From: Helopsaltes ochotensis
Lineage: Eukaryota; Chordata; Aves; Passeriformes; Locustellidae
Length of the DNA stretch: 64,000 bases
Assembly: GCA_013400155.1 (NCBI GenBank)
Contig: VXBM01000565.1
Coordinates: 108,864 to 172,863, forward strand
Reading direction: 5' to 3'
Shown here one piece after another: positions 39,976-50,484 of this stretch (the first letter of the stretch is position 1; each line of letters opens with the position of its first letter). The position numbers and the translations under genes are program-made. The notes beneath the pieces are model-generated. The model had not been told where the DNA came from and did no database searches. It was given only the letters and a program-made list of their open reading frames with translations.

Positions 39976-40857
39976 GAAGAAAGTTCAAATAAGATATTTT
40001 CTATGCAGTTTAAGGTCTTGCTTTTCAATTTCAGAATATTCTGAATGACAGCGAGAAAATATTCTATGTATAAACTGAGCAGAAACTGGAATCCCTGTCT
40101 TTCAGTCAAGACTTCAAGGATAAAACACTTTAAAGAAGACTTACTTCTGAATGTGTTTTATATCTTTACAAAGATGCATAGTATTGAAGCAATCTGATCT
40201 CATCTATGTATCAACAAAAGATACAGATGTCAGTCTTCAGCATAAGTGATAAAGAATCATGGAGGTCACAAAAAGCGGTATGACAGAAAAATCCCAGGAC
40301 AAATGAAAATAGAGACTTATATAAGACTCAGCCCACTTCTCTGAATTACTCTGATGTAATTCAGTGATTAGCATGGAGTGGACAGTAGGTAAAAGCAGAC
40401 CCTTTGCCCTTTGAAAAGCTGACCCTTCTGAATGAAAGGATACATCATTGTTCTAACTAGGACATTTATTTAACAGCTGCTTCAGATGATTTGATTCATT
40501 GAATGACCTTTTTTGAATGAAAATAACAGTTTCTCAAGTAAAGAATTCCTCCTATGTTTTAGTGGCTGTTGTTGATGGGACATTGCTCAGTGAGGTCTGC
40601 AGCTCTCTCTTGTGTGGGAACAACCTTCAAACTCCTAATGGACTAATATTATCTTAGAAATAAAACTGTTTGAAAAAATCTTTTTTGTATTTTAAGCTGG
40701 CCAGACTATTCTGGCTGTATTTGCACTCACGCTTAAAAAAGGCTCCCTGAAGGCAAAAACAACTCAAATAAACAACTCAATACAGCACAATAGCAACTGA
40801 ATAGCCCAGCCCTGTAGTATCTTCCCCAAACTCAGCCCAGAGTTCTCACTGTGCAGG

Positions 40858-41426
40858 TGTGCTGGTTTGGCTGGGATAGTTTATTTTCTTTATGGTTGAT
40901 AGCATAGGGTTGGGCTTCGATTTGTGCTAGAAACAATGTGGATAATTCAGGGATGTTTTTATTATTGCTCAGCAGAGCTTGCACTGAGCCAAGGCCTTTT
41001 ATTCTTCTCTTTCCAACGCACCAGGGAGCAGGCTGGGGGTGCACAAGGAATTGGGAGGGGACAGAGCCAGGACAGGTGACTCCAGAAGACCACAGGGATA
41101 ATCTAAGCCATGTGGCATCATGCTCAAGATATAAAGCTGGAGAACAAGAAGGAAAGGGGTGGGGGGATAATTCAGTCTTCCCAAGTCACTGTTCTGCATG
41201 ATGGAGTCTTGTTTTCCTAGAGATGGCTGACTAAGCAACGCAGTGAATGAATTCCTTATTTTGCTTTGCTTATGTGCACAGCTTTTGCTTTACCTGTTAA
41301 ACTGTCTGTATCTCAACCCATGAGTCTTTTCACTTTTACTCTTCCGATTTTCTCCCCATCCTGCTTGGGATGAGAGAGTGAGCAGCTCCATGGGGCTTAG
41401 TAGCCAGCTGGGGTTAAACAACAACA
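40858..41426 (+). mobile_element. Solo LTR of a widespread avian ERV type (TGCTGGTTTGGCTGGGATAG)
   Basis: It starts TGTGCTGGTTTGGCTGGGAT and ends GGGGTTAAACAACAACA. The body has the landmarks I associate with a very common bird LTR: a GGGTGCACAAG segment, TATAAA at 41130-41135, a GTGAATGAATTCCTT run, TTTTGCTTTACC, then CTCAACCCATGAGT and TTTTACTCTTCCGATTTTCTCCCC. Flanks GCAGG and GTGGG match at only 3 of 5 bases, so the exact ends are approximate. It is antisense to CAMK4. Confidence 0.85.
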
Positions 41427-41802
41427 GTGGGTTAATGCAGATTTTTATTTTTACCCTACATAAGTAGATTTGTATCATTAATGAAAAGAAAGAAACAACC
41501 CAAACTATTCATTACTAGAGCAATTATTTTCTGCACACATGACCATGCTTCCAATTTCCTCTAGTCCTTCAAGTGATACATATTTCCTAGCCAAAACACT
41601 GCATGGTAATACTGCCAGTTCCATCAATGTGTCAGGTGATTAAAAGTCTGATAGCTTTTGGCTGCAAATACCTGGGCTTGTAGAAGGTGAAAGACATTGA
41701 TCTATTTGCATGGGATAGGGATGTTTATCCGTTAAGAATAAATTGTTCCATCAAAGAAGCAACACTACTGTTTCTGAAGAAAAGCACTGTACATTTGCAG
41801 GG

Positions 41803-42721
41803 TGTCTTGGTTTGAAAGACAGGTATCTGTTAGGGAGGGCAGGACCTCCCTTTGGAATGGAAAATTCAAATCCCCTCCCTCCAAATTATTATAATTTAGA
41901 AAGTTAAAGGGGCTGTCAGGCAGAGGTGTGGGGGTAGGAATAACAGTTCTTTACTAATATGTATAACAAGACAAACAAACAACAACTACAGCATTAACAG
42001 TAAACAGAACCAGGGACCTTGAGGGGCTTTGCTTCACAAAGCCTGGGGCAGTCTGATTCCGGTGGGGAACTCGGAGAGCCCCACACTGGAAAGGTGGAAA
42101 ATCCCGGGCTGGTGGGTGAGATCAGAAGCTCTGTCGGTGATAGCTGGAAAAGCAGGGATGTCCTGGCTGGGCAGGGGGGTGCAGGGCCTCAGCGTAGTGA
42201 AAAGCCCCAAAGCAGTGCCGAGGAATCAGCGGCGGTGGGACAGCGCCAGCCCAGCTCCAGCAGGGCAGGAGGAGGCAGCTCAGAGTTCCGAGGCACACAA
42301 GGAGATGATGGCAGATTCCTCAGAACCGGACCTGGTGCTGACGATGAACTCCTCCTGACACCCTGTTAGTTGGGGTGGTGGTAGTGGTCCAGCTGAAGCA
42401 GTCTAGTTGGAACAGTGATCTCATAGAGAAGGTCTGGTAGCTCTGGTCTTCTCCAAAATCTCAGTGCCCAAGGGGGTCCCAACTTCCACATTATATCCAG
42501 GTGGGAATGCCTGGCTCCTCCCTCTGGGCAGAGCATATCACAATGGGATGATATCATTCTATGAGTCATGCAGTGGGTCCTTGATTGTCCATTAAACAGA
42601 GATAGCTCCCAGAGGGAGTTACCTGTGAGTCATGGGGCAAGGCATTGATGGGCCCATTAACAGTTCATGAAGGTGGTGATAGAATAGATTTTGGGAATAA
42701 CTTGCATTGTAACCTAGGACA
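41803..42721 (-). mobile_element. Solo LTR, family 1, copy B, long form
   Basis: It begins (plus strand) TGTCTTGG and ends CCTAGGACA, with an exact 5-bp duplication CAGGG (41798-41802 and 42722-42726). At 919 bp it is about 250-290 bp longer than copies A and C. The extra length is GC-rich sequence at about 42000-42355, upstream on the plus strand of the shared CTGACACCCTGTT motif. It carries two AP-1-type TGAGTCA sites (42562-42568, 42626-42632), a TATAAT-like box near 42491-42496 (read on the minus strand) and AGTAAA on the minus strand (41950-41955). It lies in the sense orientation of CAMK4. Confidence 0.9.
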
Positions 42722-43033
42722 CAGGGAAACTACCAGATGTATACAGAAAATTCATGTGACTCTATAAACTTCAGCACAGTAAATCACACCCTGACATATC
42801 AGGTTAACAGGCCTTGCATCTTAAAATACATGGTTTCAGTAGTAAAGGTGACCAGATGCAGGTAACTTTCCCCAAAGACACACAATCCGCTGTGGATAGG
42901 TTCAGTTACTCATCCACATTAACTTGGTGGCATCACCTTGGGATGAATGGATGGATTCAGAGCCACTTACAGCTTGCACAAGACTGGTCATTTGCAACAA
43001 CATATTTTATGTGAGAGTACAAAACAAGTTATA

Positions 43034-43429
43034 TGTAGCAATGGGGAACAAAGCCACACAGACACCCTTATGCATCTGAAGGAGATTGCTTTATTGTAGA
43101 AATTGTACCCTTTACATACCTTTCTTCTGTACCTGACATAACTGAAACCCAACAGAGACTTAACAGAACGTAACAGAAGGAGGGCACCCACTGGCTGGCC
43201 CAGCCGCAGTGCTGCTGTCCACGCGTTCTACCACCCAGTCACCTTTCTGCTCATCTGCTGTCCCCATATCCCTCCAGCCTCACTTCCAACTGGCTCTCTC
43301 CTCACTCCTCACTGCCTCTCACCCCTCAATCAACTTCCAGCTGTCCAGCCTGCAGCTGTGCCTTTCCCATAGGGCCTTCTGGTGAGAACAAAACTTAAAC
43401 ACTTTTACAATTATAAACCAAACCCTACA
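43034..43429 (-). mobile_element. Solo LTR with 6-bp target duplication (ERVK/alpharetrovirus-like)
   Basis: The 396-bp element has inverted ends TGTAG...CTACA and an exact 6-bp duplication GTTATA (43028-43033 and 43430-43435). On the minus strand an AATAAAGC polyadenylation signal lies at about 43089-43096, followed by a short R-U5-like segment ending in ACA. The U3 part is C-rich on the plus strand (43180-43380). The 6-bp duplication is typical of ERVK and alpharetroviral integrases. It lies in the sense orientation of CAMK4. Confidence 0.82.
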
Positions 43430-43916
43430 GTTATATGTTCATTAGAATTAGCCTCATTATAAGATATGGTCTAACTATATGACTAATTTGGTTGTTATTA
43501 CTTTCCCTGTCTCACTAATACACAGATTTCTGCAAATACGCTAGATAATTATTGAGACGTTTATGCAAACAAATGTAAGCCTATTAGATATTCATTAATT
43601 GCTCACTTCAGCTATTCACTATTTATAGTATGTTACTGCCATTGTTATTGTTCCCTAAGCTGGGTGGAGGAGGACACTTTTAAGATGCAAGAACAATGTG
43701 TAAATCAAAGGTAAGCAAAATAGATGTATTTTGGTTCTATTTCTCAGAATTAATTTCCAAGAACCCCCTAATTAGAGGTATCTTCCTCACAAAGTCCTGT
43801 ACCAGGGTTCAAAAGATGAAAGGAACTCATAACTTCATTCTTTAGGATGTTTGAGCTCTTATCTCAAGCTCTGTGTGCCACCAGACACCAGGCTTAACGT
43901 GCTGACCCTCATGGCT

Positions 43917-43962
43917 GTTGAGAGCAAGAGAGAGAGAAAAGAGAGGGGAGGGAGAGAAACCA
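43917..43962 (+). repeat. GA-rich purine run
   Basis: GAGAGCAAGAGAGAGAGAAAAGAG-type purine sequence, which is pyrimidine-rich on the CAMK4-sense strand. Confidence 0.75.
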
Positions 43963-46064
43963 AGGTCATCTTAAACGTTTCTAACTCTTCAAACGTACTA
44001 TAGTTACATTTATGTGCCAATAATCACTACCTATTCTAGACACGCAATTTCTACATCAAATCCATTCTACCAATGTCTTTGTGCCACTGTCACAGCAGAG
44101 GATGGAGTAGAAGAAGAACATGAGACACTGGCCAAAATTCTCCATCTTGCTCCTATCTACTTCCATTCTAATAAACCCAAAACTGCAAATTTTCACCCTG
44201 TGAGAAACTCAACTACTATTTATTTCACATCTTTGTTGCTTTTAATTCATCTACAATTGTTGGAAGTTTTTCCCATGGACTAAAGTCAAAGGCAATTCTT
44301 TCCTGGGGTCCCAGCCAGGGTCTCGGACCCCCTAGGGCAGTTGGAGGGGTTTTGCACATTCCCTGGACCCCAACACTATTTATAAATTTTACTTGCCATC
44401 TTCTTGTATATTCTTGCTTTTCACCTAGAACTGTTACAAATCTAAAAAATTTCTCTTTTCTCAGTGAAAATTTATTAATCTGGCTTTTATCCTGGGTGAT
44501 GCATCCAGTATTAAACATCTTGGCTTCACATCCACACCATCCCTCTGAATAAACAAACTGCCACATAAAAATTAGAAATGGAGAGCTACTAGGTGATAGG
44601 ACGTTTTCTGTCATAATGTACAACATTTTATCTTAAAATCACTCAGAATTCTCAGGAGCCCTCAGCAGTATCATAAAGATCTGGAATACATTATAGCTGC
44701 TTATATCATTAGCCAAGTGCCATGCTTGCTGCAAGAAATTTCAGATGAATAATAAGCTGGTGGACCCATCCTTTTCTCAATTCAATTTGTATGAGTTCAC
44801 TGTTACCCAATGAAGGTTTGGTGCATCAAGGCTACCATTAATATTACAATCTCAATCACAGATATCACATAATTCCATGTGATCAATGAAGCAGTTTTTC
44901 TGGGATGGACCTAATTTTCTTTATAGTAACCTGTATGGGGCTACATGCTGCATGGCTCCATTTACAAGCAGTTACACAGATGACAGGTAGGGAAGGCTTA
45001 GTTGTGATGCTGATGCTCTAATGAGGTTGTTTAATTCAAAACATTTCAGGTGGGATAAAAGCATGACAATGTCAGGCGCAACTTAATCATGCACATTTTC
45101 TCTTCTGAAATCATCCTGAATCAGCCTGAATCTCTCAGCCTGCTGCTCAAATGACCCCTGTACTAGAAGACTGGATTCCAGGCCATTCTTCTGGTAGGTC
45201 AGACCCAAACACTGATAACAAGCAATTTCTGTGTTGTTTGATAGTATCCAGAACCTGTAATTAATTATACAGGAGTCATACACACGGACCCCAAAACTGT
45301 TTCAGATTTACAGGTTATATACCTTATAATCTGAATAACTAAAAAAAAAAAAACAGTGGAGGCTGAAAGGAAAACAGGGAAGGAATCCCTTGCAGGAGAT
45401 TTTCAGGGACTGAAAATGAGAAGTACTTTATGTAATTGGAAGATGATACAGAGAAGCATGTAGAAATGGTAAAATGGTTAAGAAAGTTAGGCAGACATGA
45501 AAGCAAGCCTTTGTAACCAATTTAGAGGGCTTGCTACTTAGATTAGAAACTGTGAGCTGAGATTTTCTTGTTAGCGCTATGTGTCAACAAATAACACCAT
45601 AATTTACAGGACTGCTTTTGTTCCTACATCTCTGCAATCCCAATGGAGCATGTCTCTGCTACTTTAGTGGCAACATGTTAACTTGCCTCCTCTGCCCGGA
45701 ACTATGAGTTGTGTTGGGAAAAAAAGGACAAGAGATTGAGCAGGCTGAGAGCAAGAAGAATGTATAGTGACTTCCCTCCCCAACAGGTCACCTCAACCCA
45801 GGAATTCAGTCCACAAAGAGGCACAGGGTGCCTTTCATATCTGATCCTGTGTTCCCTGATGCTTCATACAACTTAAGAGTAAATGGAGGGAATGCTGAAA
45901 GGGGACAGTCGTAAGCTATATGAACCTGAACCAGACCAGGTGAATATTCGAATTTTAGGAGACTTTATGTCTCCCTTTATAGCAAGTGAAGTCACATCAC
46001 ACAATACTTGACCTAAAACCTGACTCGGGTGCCTACTGTGTGATTTGGGTGTGATTTTGGTATT

Positions 46065-46136
46065 AAAAAAAAAAAACAAACCAAAAGCAAAGAACAAAAC
46101 CAAAAACAAATCAACAACAACAAAACCCCAAAAAAC
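46065..46136 (+). repeat. A/C-rich low-complexity run
   Basis: Poly-A is followed by CAAA/CCAAAA-type units. It reads as T/G-rich on the CAMK4-sense strand. Confidence 0.85.
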
Positions 46137-47224
46137 TCACCCAAGCCTGCAGTCTCTGAAGAGCCCATAGGTGTGGAGATGAGAAGACAGATTTACCTGG
46201 GAAGTAAAGAGCACGCGGTAGTGGTTGATGTGCTGTGAACTGTGGTACCAACTGCCTGGATAAAAATACTTTACAGCTCTAGCTCCTGTGGTCTTCATCC
46301 ATAAAACATGGCAATGCTAATGTGTATTTTCACTGTGGTGTTGCAGCTGTAACAGTAATGGCCCCCAAAAATTAACTGAAATTAGTTATAAGTGTGAAAT
46401 GAATTATTTTCCTGGACTTCTGATTAACAGGTTTATGGCTTCTTATTTCTGGGGATTAGGGCTTTCATCTTGAGGTATTATGACTTTTCCCACAAATTCC
46501 TGAAATCCGTATCATGGAGTTATTTTCATTTGCATTTTTTTACATTTTTACATTCAAATCCTGTATTCTTTTGACTTTGCAGTTTCTTATATTTTTGCAT
46601 TCAAATCCTATATCTACTGCATTTACTACTCAGTACAGAAACCTACAATTATTATCATGCTACTTCTTCTTGTAGTGCTATTCTTTTATTACTTAACAAA
46701 GAGATGAAACCAATATGAGTGTTATATATTTTGTAGACAAAAAAATCTAAATTTCTGCAGGTTGATATTTGAGAGAGTGCTGATTAGAAGCCCTCACAAG
46801 TTACCACATCATGTAATAATTGTAATTCTAACAAAAATTTGAAATCAGAATTGTCTCTAACAAATTGTAAAAGAAAGTGACTTGGATATCATAGGACCAA
46901 AATACAAATAATCATCTTATTAATGCTATTTCTTTTTACTATGGAAATCCTTCCAGATCTTTTCAACTGTATCTACTGAAGACATGCCCAGGTGGAGTTT
47001 GAAACATTTGCTTGTTAAATATATGCCAAATGTAATATAATAGCTTGTTGGAAATTAACAGTAGTATTTAAAGACTGTGTAAAATGAAGGAAGAAGAGTA
47101 ACAAGGGAAGTGGGATGGGTTTTTACATTTGTATGAAAACAAGTTATTAATTATTTTTTATGTATACAGAGTTTGGGTTTAGCTGATGTATTGTTGGTTG
47201 AGGGGGATGGTTCATTTGGGGCTG

Positions 47225-47291
47225 TTTTACTTGAGGCTTTTTCTTTAAGAAAGCCACTTTTTACTTGAGACTTTCTCTTTAAGAAAGCCAC
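47225..47291 (+). repeat. 33-bp tandem duplication
   Basis: Two adjacent copies share TTTTACTTGAG, then TTTCTTTAAGAAAGCCAC or its close variant. A third partial TTTTAGAAAGCCAG follows. The repeat explains the repetitive KRKSQVKSGFLKEK-like minus-strand ORF. Confidence 0.85.
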
Positions 47292-48096
47292 TTCTTTTAG
47301 AAAGCCAGAAGCAAGTTTGATTTGACAAAAACTTGTCACAAGCCTCACTCACACACACCAGTGCTGCAGCTGTCAACTGCCACAACATTTGGCTTAGAAA
47401 TTTGTATTGAATCTTAATTCTGGTCTTGAGAGATGCTCTGGTCAGGTGATGTATCTCAAGGAAATAAATCAGACAGAGGTGCTGCCTTCCTAGTTTTTCA
47501 AAGAAGCTTCTGTAACAGAGCCCTCAGATTGTGCTGCTTTATAGCTGCTGTGTAATTTCCACCTTTGCTTTTCCATTCCTCCCTACATATGGTTGATCTT
47601 TCTCTTAAAAGACATAAATAAATGAAGACCACCTCAACCAAAGAGTATATATTTTATTGGGAAATAAGCCAGTTTGTCAAGTAACAATATGCTGATTAAA
47701 GAATCCTTGGTAAAATAAATCCTCTCTTCTACAGATCTCAGCCTCTCTGAGAGGCTACAGAGAACTCATCTTCAGAATAATAAGCACAGGATGACACATT
47801 TTAAGTCATAAAATGTTCATGATTTATTCCAACACCTGAACTGTGAGTACTTGGAGAAGCACTACCATTTCTTACCTTCTGCCCTCTTGTATTTTAGTGC
47901 ATACAAACAGCTTTCCTTTAGTTCATTACTCTATAGCTTAGAATCTCTCTCCCCCCAAAAGAATATCTGTGACACCCATGATGATAGCATCACACCATAC
48001 ACCTCTAAAAAAAAAAACTTCCTAAAATGCAGAGGAGGAAATTTTTTTAACAGGCTGTAAATAATGAAAGGCTTCCAAAGAGAAGGGAATATAATA

Positions 48097-48172
48097 AATA
48101 GAATAGAATAGAATAGAATAGAATAGAATAGAATAGAATAGAATAGAATAGAATAGAATAGAATAGAATAGA
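48097..48172 (+). repeat. (AATAG)n microsatellite
   Basis: About 15 units of a perfect 5-bp repeat, directly followed after about 10 bp by a second pentanucleotide array. Confidence 0.95.
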
Positions 48173-48182
48173 TATAATATAA

Positions 48183-48250
48183 TCATATCATATCATATCA
48201 TATCATATCATATCATATCATATCATATCATATCATATCATATCATATCA
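48183..48250 (+). repeat. (ATATC)n microsatellite
   Basis: About 13 nearly perfect units of ATATC (TCATA phase), adjacent to the AATAG array. The two probably arose from one locus by unit conversion. Confidence 0.95.
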
Positions 48251-48917
48251 GGATAGCCTAATATTTACCTCTGAACCACTGTTCAGAAATGCCATCCCTT
48301 TGGAGGGTTGTGTGGCATTAAATATAGCCTCACAGAGCAAGAGTTTCTGGTCCTACTCCCCATCTTGTCCCTCCATATTTATGTGTACCCTAGGCACAGA
48401 GCTCCTCCAGGCTTGCTTAAAGCCACGGAGAAGACAAATCACTGCAACAGGAAAGGAGCAAAATAAGCTCCAATAGGTTGGTGGAAGAATATCTGTGGCT
48501 GAGATCATTTCACAAAGAGTTCCTGTCAAGCAATTCAAAGTTAAACATGCGTCATTTTAGGAGTTGGGTTTTTTGACTGAATTTATCACCTAGAGGATAT
48601 TATCACTCAGAACTACTTGTTCAACAGTGCAATGTATACAGTAGGCTGAGTTTCCCTGAACAGCAAAACAAAGACATGAGCTTTTTATTTTTTCTTTCTA
48701 TTAGATGATCTAAGTATTTCTGAAAAATAAGCTATAAGGACCAGAAATTACTGTTTCTGAGTACCTATAAATTAGGTAAGGAAGAAAGAAATATAATAGG
48801 GTACTGTCAATTCTTAAAATCTTAACCAAAATTCTGACTTATTCAGGAATAACACAGCAATTCAGTCTAAATGATGACAGAAAAAAAATTATTTTATATT
48901 AAGTGATTTTTACACAA

Positions 48918-50425
48918 TACACTACACAATACAATACAATATTGGGTTGAAAAGACCTCTAGGATTTTGATGATCTAGTCTTTGACCAATCACCACACTT
49001 TCAAAGAGGCAGGAGCACTGAGTGCCACATTGGAATGGGATGCCCAGGAATATGGTGGAGGCACCATCCCTGGAGGTGTATTCAAGAAATGACAATGTCT
49101 ATTCAACCTTCTGTGAAGAAATTCCTTCCTATGTCCAGCTGGAACCTCCCCACCTTAATTTGAGGCCATTTACTTTCACCCTGTCCCTTGTTACCTGGGA
49201 AAAGAGGATGACCCTCATCCCACTACAACCTCCATTCGGACCGTTTTAGACAGCAATAAGGTCATATAAGCCTCTTTTTCTCTGGCTAAATGCACCAGAT
49301 TGAGGAGCTTCCCCTCAAAGGACTTACTCTCCTTCCCCAGCTCCATTCCCTTCTCTAACACTTCAATGTCTCTTTTGCAGTAAGGGACCCAGAACTGGAC
49401 AGAGGATTTGAGATACAGCCCTACCAGTGTCAGCACAGAGGGATGGTCACTGCCGTGCTGCCACACTATTGCTCATCCCAGCCAGGTGTCATTGGCCTTC
49501 ATGGCCACCTGGGCACAGCTGGCTCCTGTTCAGCTGCTGTTGACTGGCACCCCCAGGTCCTTTTCTTCCAGGCATCTCCCCAGACACTTTTCTCCCAGCC
49601 TGTAGCATTGCAGGGGTTATTGTGATTCAAGTGTCACCTGACACTTGCCCTTATTGAACCTCGTATCAATCCAGCCTGTCCAGATCCCTCTTCAGAGCCT
49701 TCCTGCCCTCCAGCAGATCAATTCTCTAATCTAACTTAGTCTCATCCACGACGTTATGGAGGGTGCAATAGAAGCCCTCATGCATGTCATAAATGAAGAT
49801 ATTAAAGAGAACTGGGCTTAACACTGAGCCCTGCGGGGACACTACCAGTGACCAGAGACCAGCTGGATACAGCGTCGTTCACTACCATTCTCTAGGCCTG
49901 GCCATCCAAAATGTTTTTTAACCCAGCCAAGAGTGCACCTGCCCAAGGCATGAACTTCTGGCTTTTAAGGAGAGTGCTGTGGGAGACAGTGCCAAAGGCT
50001 TTGCTGAAGTCCAGGTAGACACATCCACAGCCTTTCATGCATTCACTAGGCAGGTCACCTGCTCATGAAAGGAGATCAGATGGGTCAGACAGGACGTGCC
50101 ATTCCTGAACCCTTGCTGGCTGTGCCTGATCCCCTGTACTGTCCTCTATGTGCCGTGTGATCACATTCAAGATGATCTTCTCCGTGATCTTCCCTGGCAC
50201 CAAGGTCTGGCTCACAGGCCTGTACTTCCCTGCATTCATTCTGCTGCCCTTCTTGTGGATGGCCATCACATTAGCCAACCTTCAAATCATCTGGGACTTT
50301 CCCAGTTAGATAGAACTGATGATCAGTGATGCAGAGCAGCTTGGCAAGCTCCTTTGCCAGCTCCCTCAGCACCCTTGGATGAATCCTTGTACTCCTCCTG
50401 AGTTGCCTTTCCCTTCTTCCCAATG
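48918..50425 (-). mobile_element. CR1 LINE, 5'-truncated and frame-broken, with reverse-transcriptase remnants
   Basis: On the minus strand the segment 50063-50420 encodes CR1 ORF2 reverse-transcriptase motifs: a MHPRVLRELA-like stretch (here IHPRVLRELAKELAK), KVPDDLK, then IHKKGSRMNAGKYRPVS and VPGKITEKIIL. The YLDFSKAF-type motif is recoverable in another frame near 49990-50010, so frameshifts are present. The 3' end near 48918-48956 has the CR1 signature AGAGGTC...CAACCC followed by ATTGTATTGTATTGTG-type octamer-like repeats. Endonuclease and ORF1 are absent (5' truncation near 50425, next to a microsatellite). It lies in the sense orientation of CAMK4 and is inactive. Confidence 0.9.
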
Positions 50426-50431
50426 TGAGTG

Positions 50432-50484
50432 TATGCATATATATACACATATACATACATACATACATGTGTGTGTGTGTGTGT
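50432..50484 (+). repeat. Compound AT/ACAT/GT microsatellite at the CR1 5' end
   Basis: ATAT, ACAT and GT units run consecutively just outside the truncated 5' end of the CR1 element. Confidence 0.9.

Noticed and set aside
42019..42369. 116- and 109-codon plus-strand ORFs
   Set aside because: They lie inside the GC-rich segment of a solo LTR on the opposite strand. GC-rich sequence lowers stop frequency, and no protein family is recognisable.
44225..44626. 133-codon minus-strand ORF, among the longest in the window
   Set aside because: No recognisable domain, and composition is typical of chance translation. There is no promoter or splice context.
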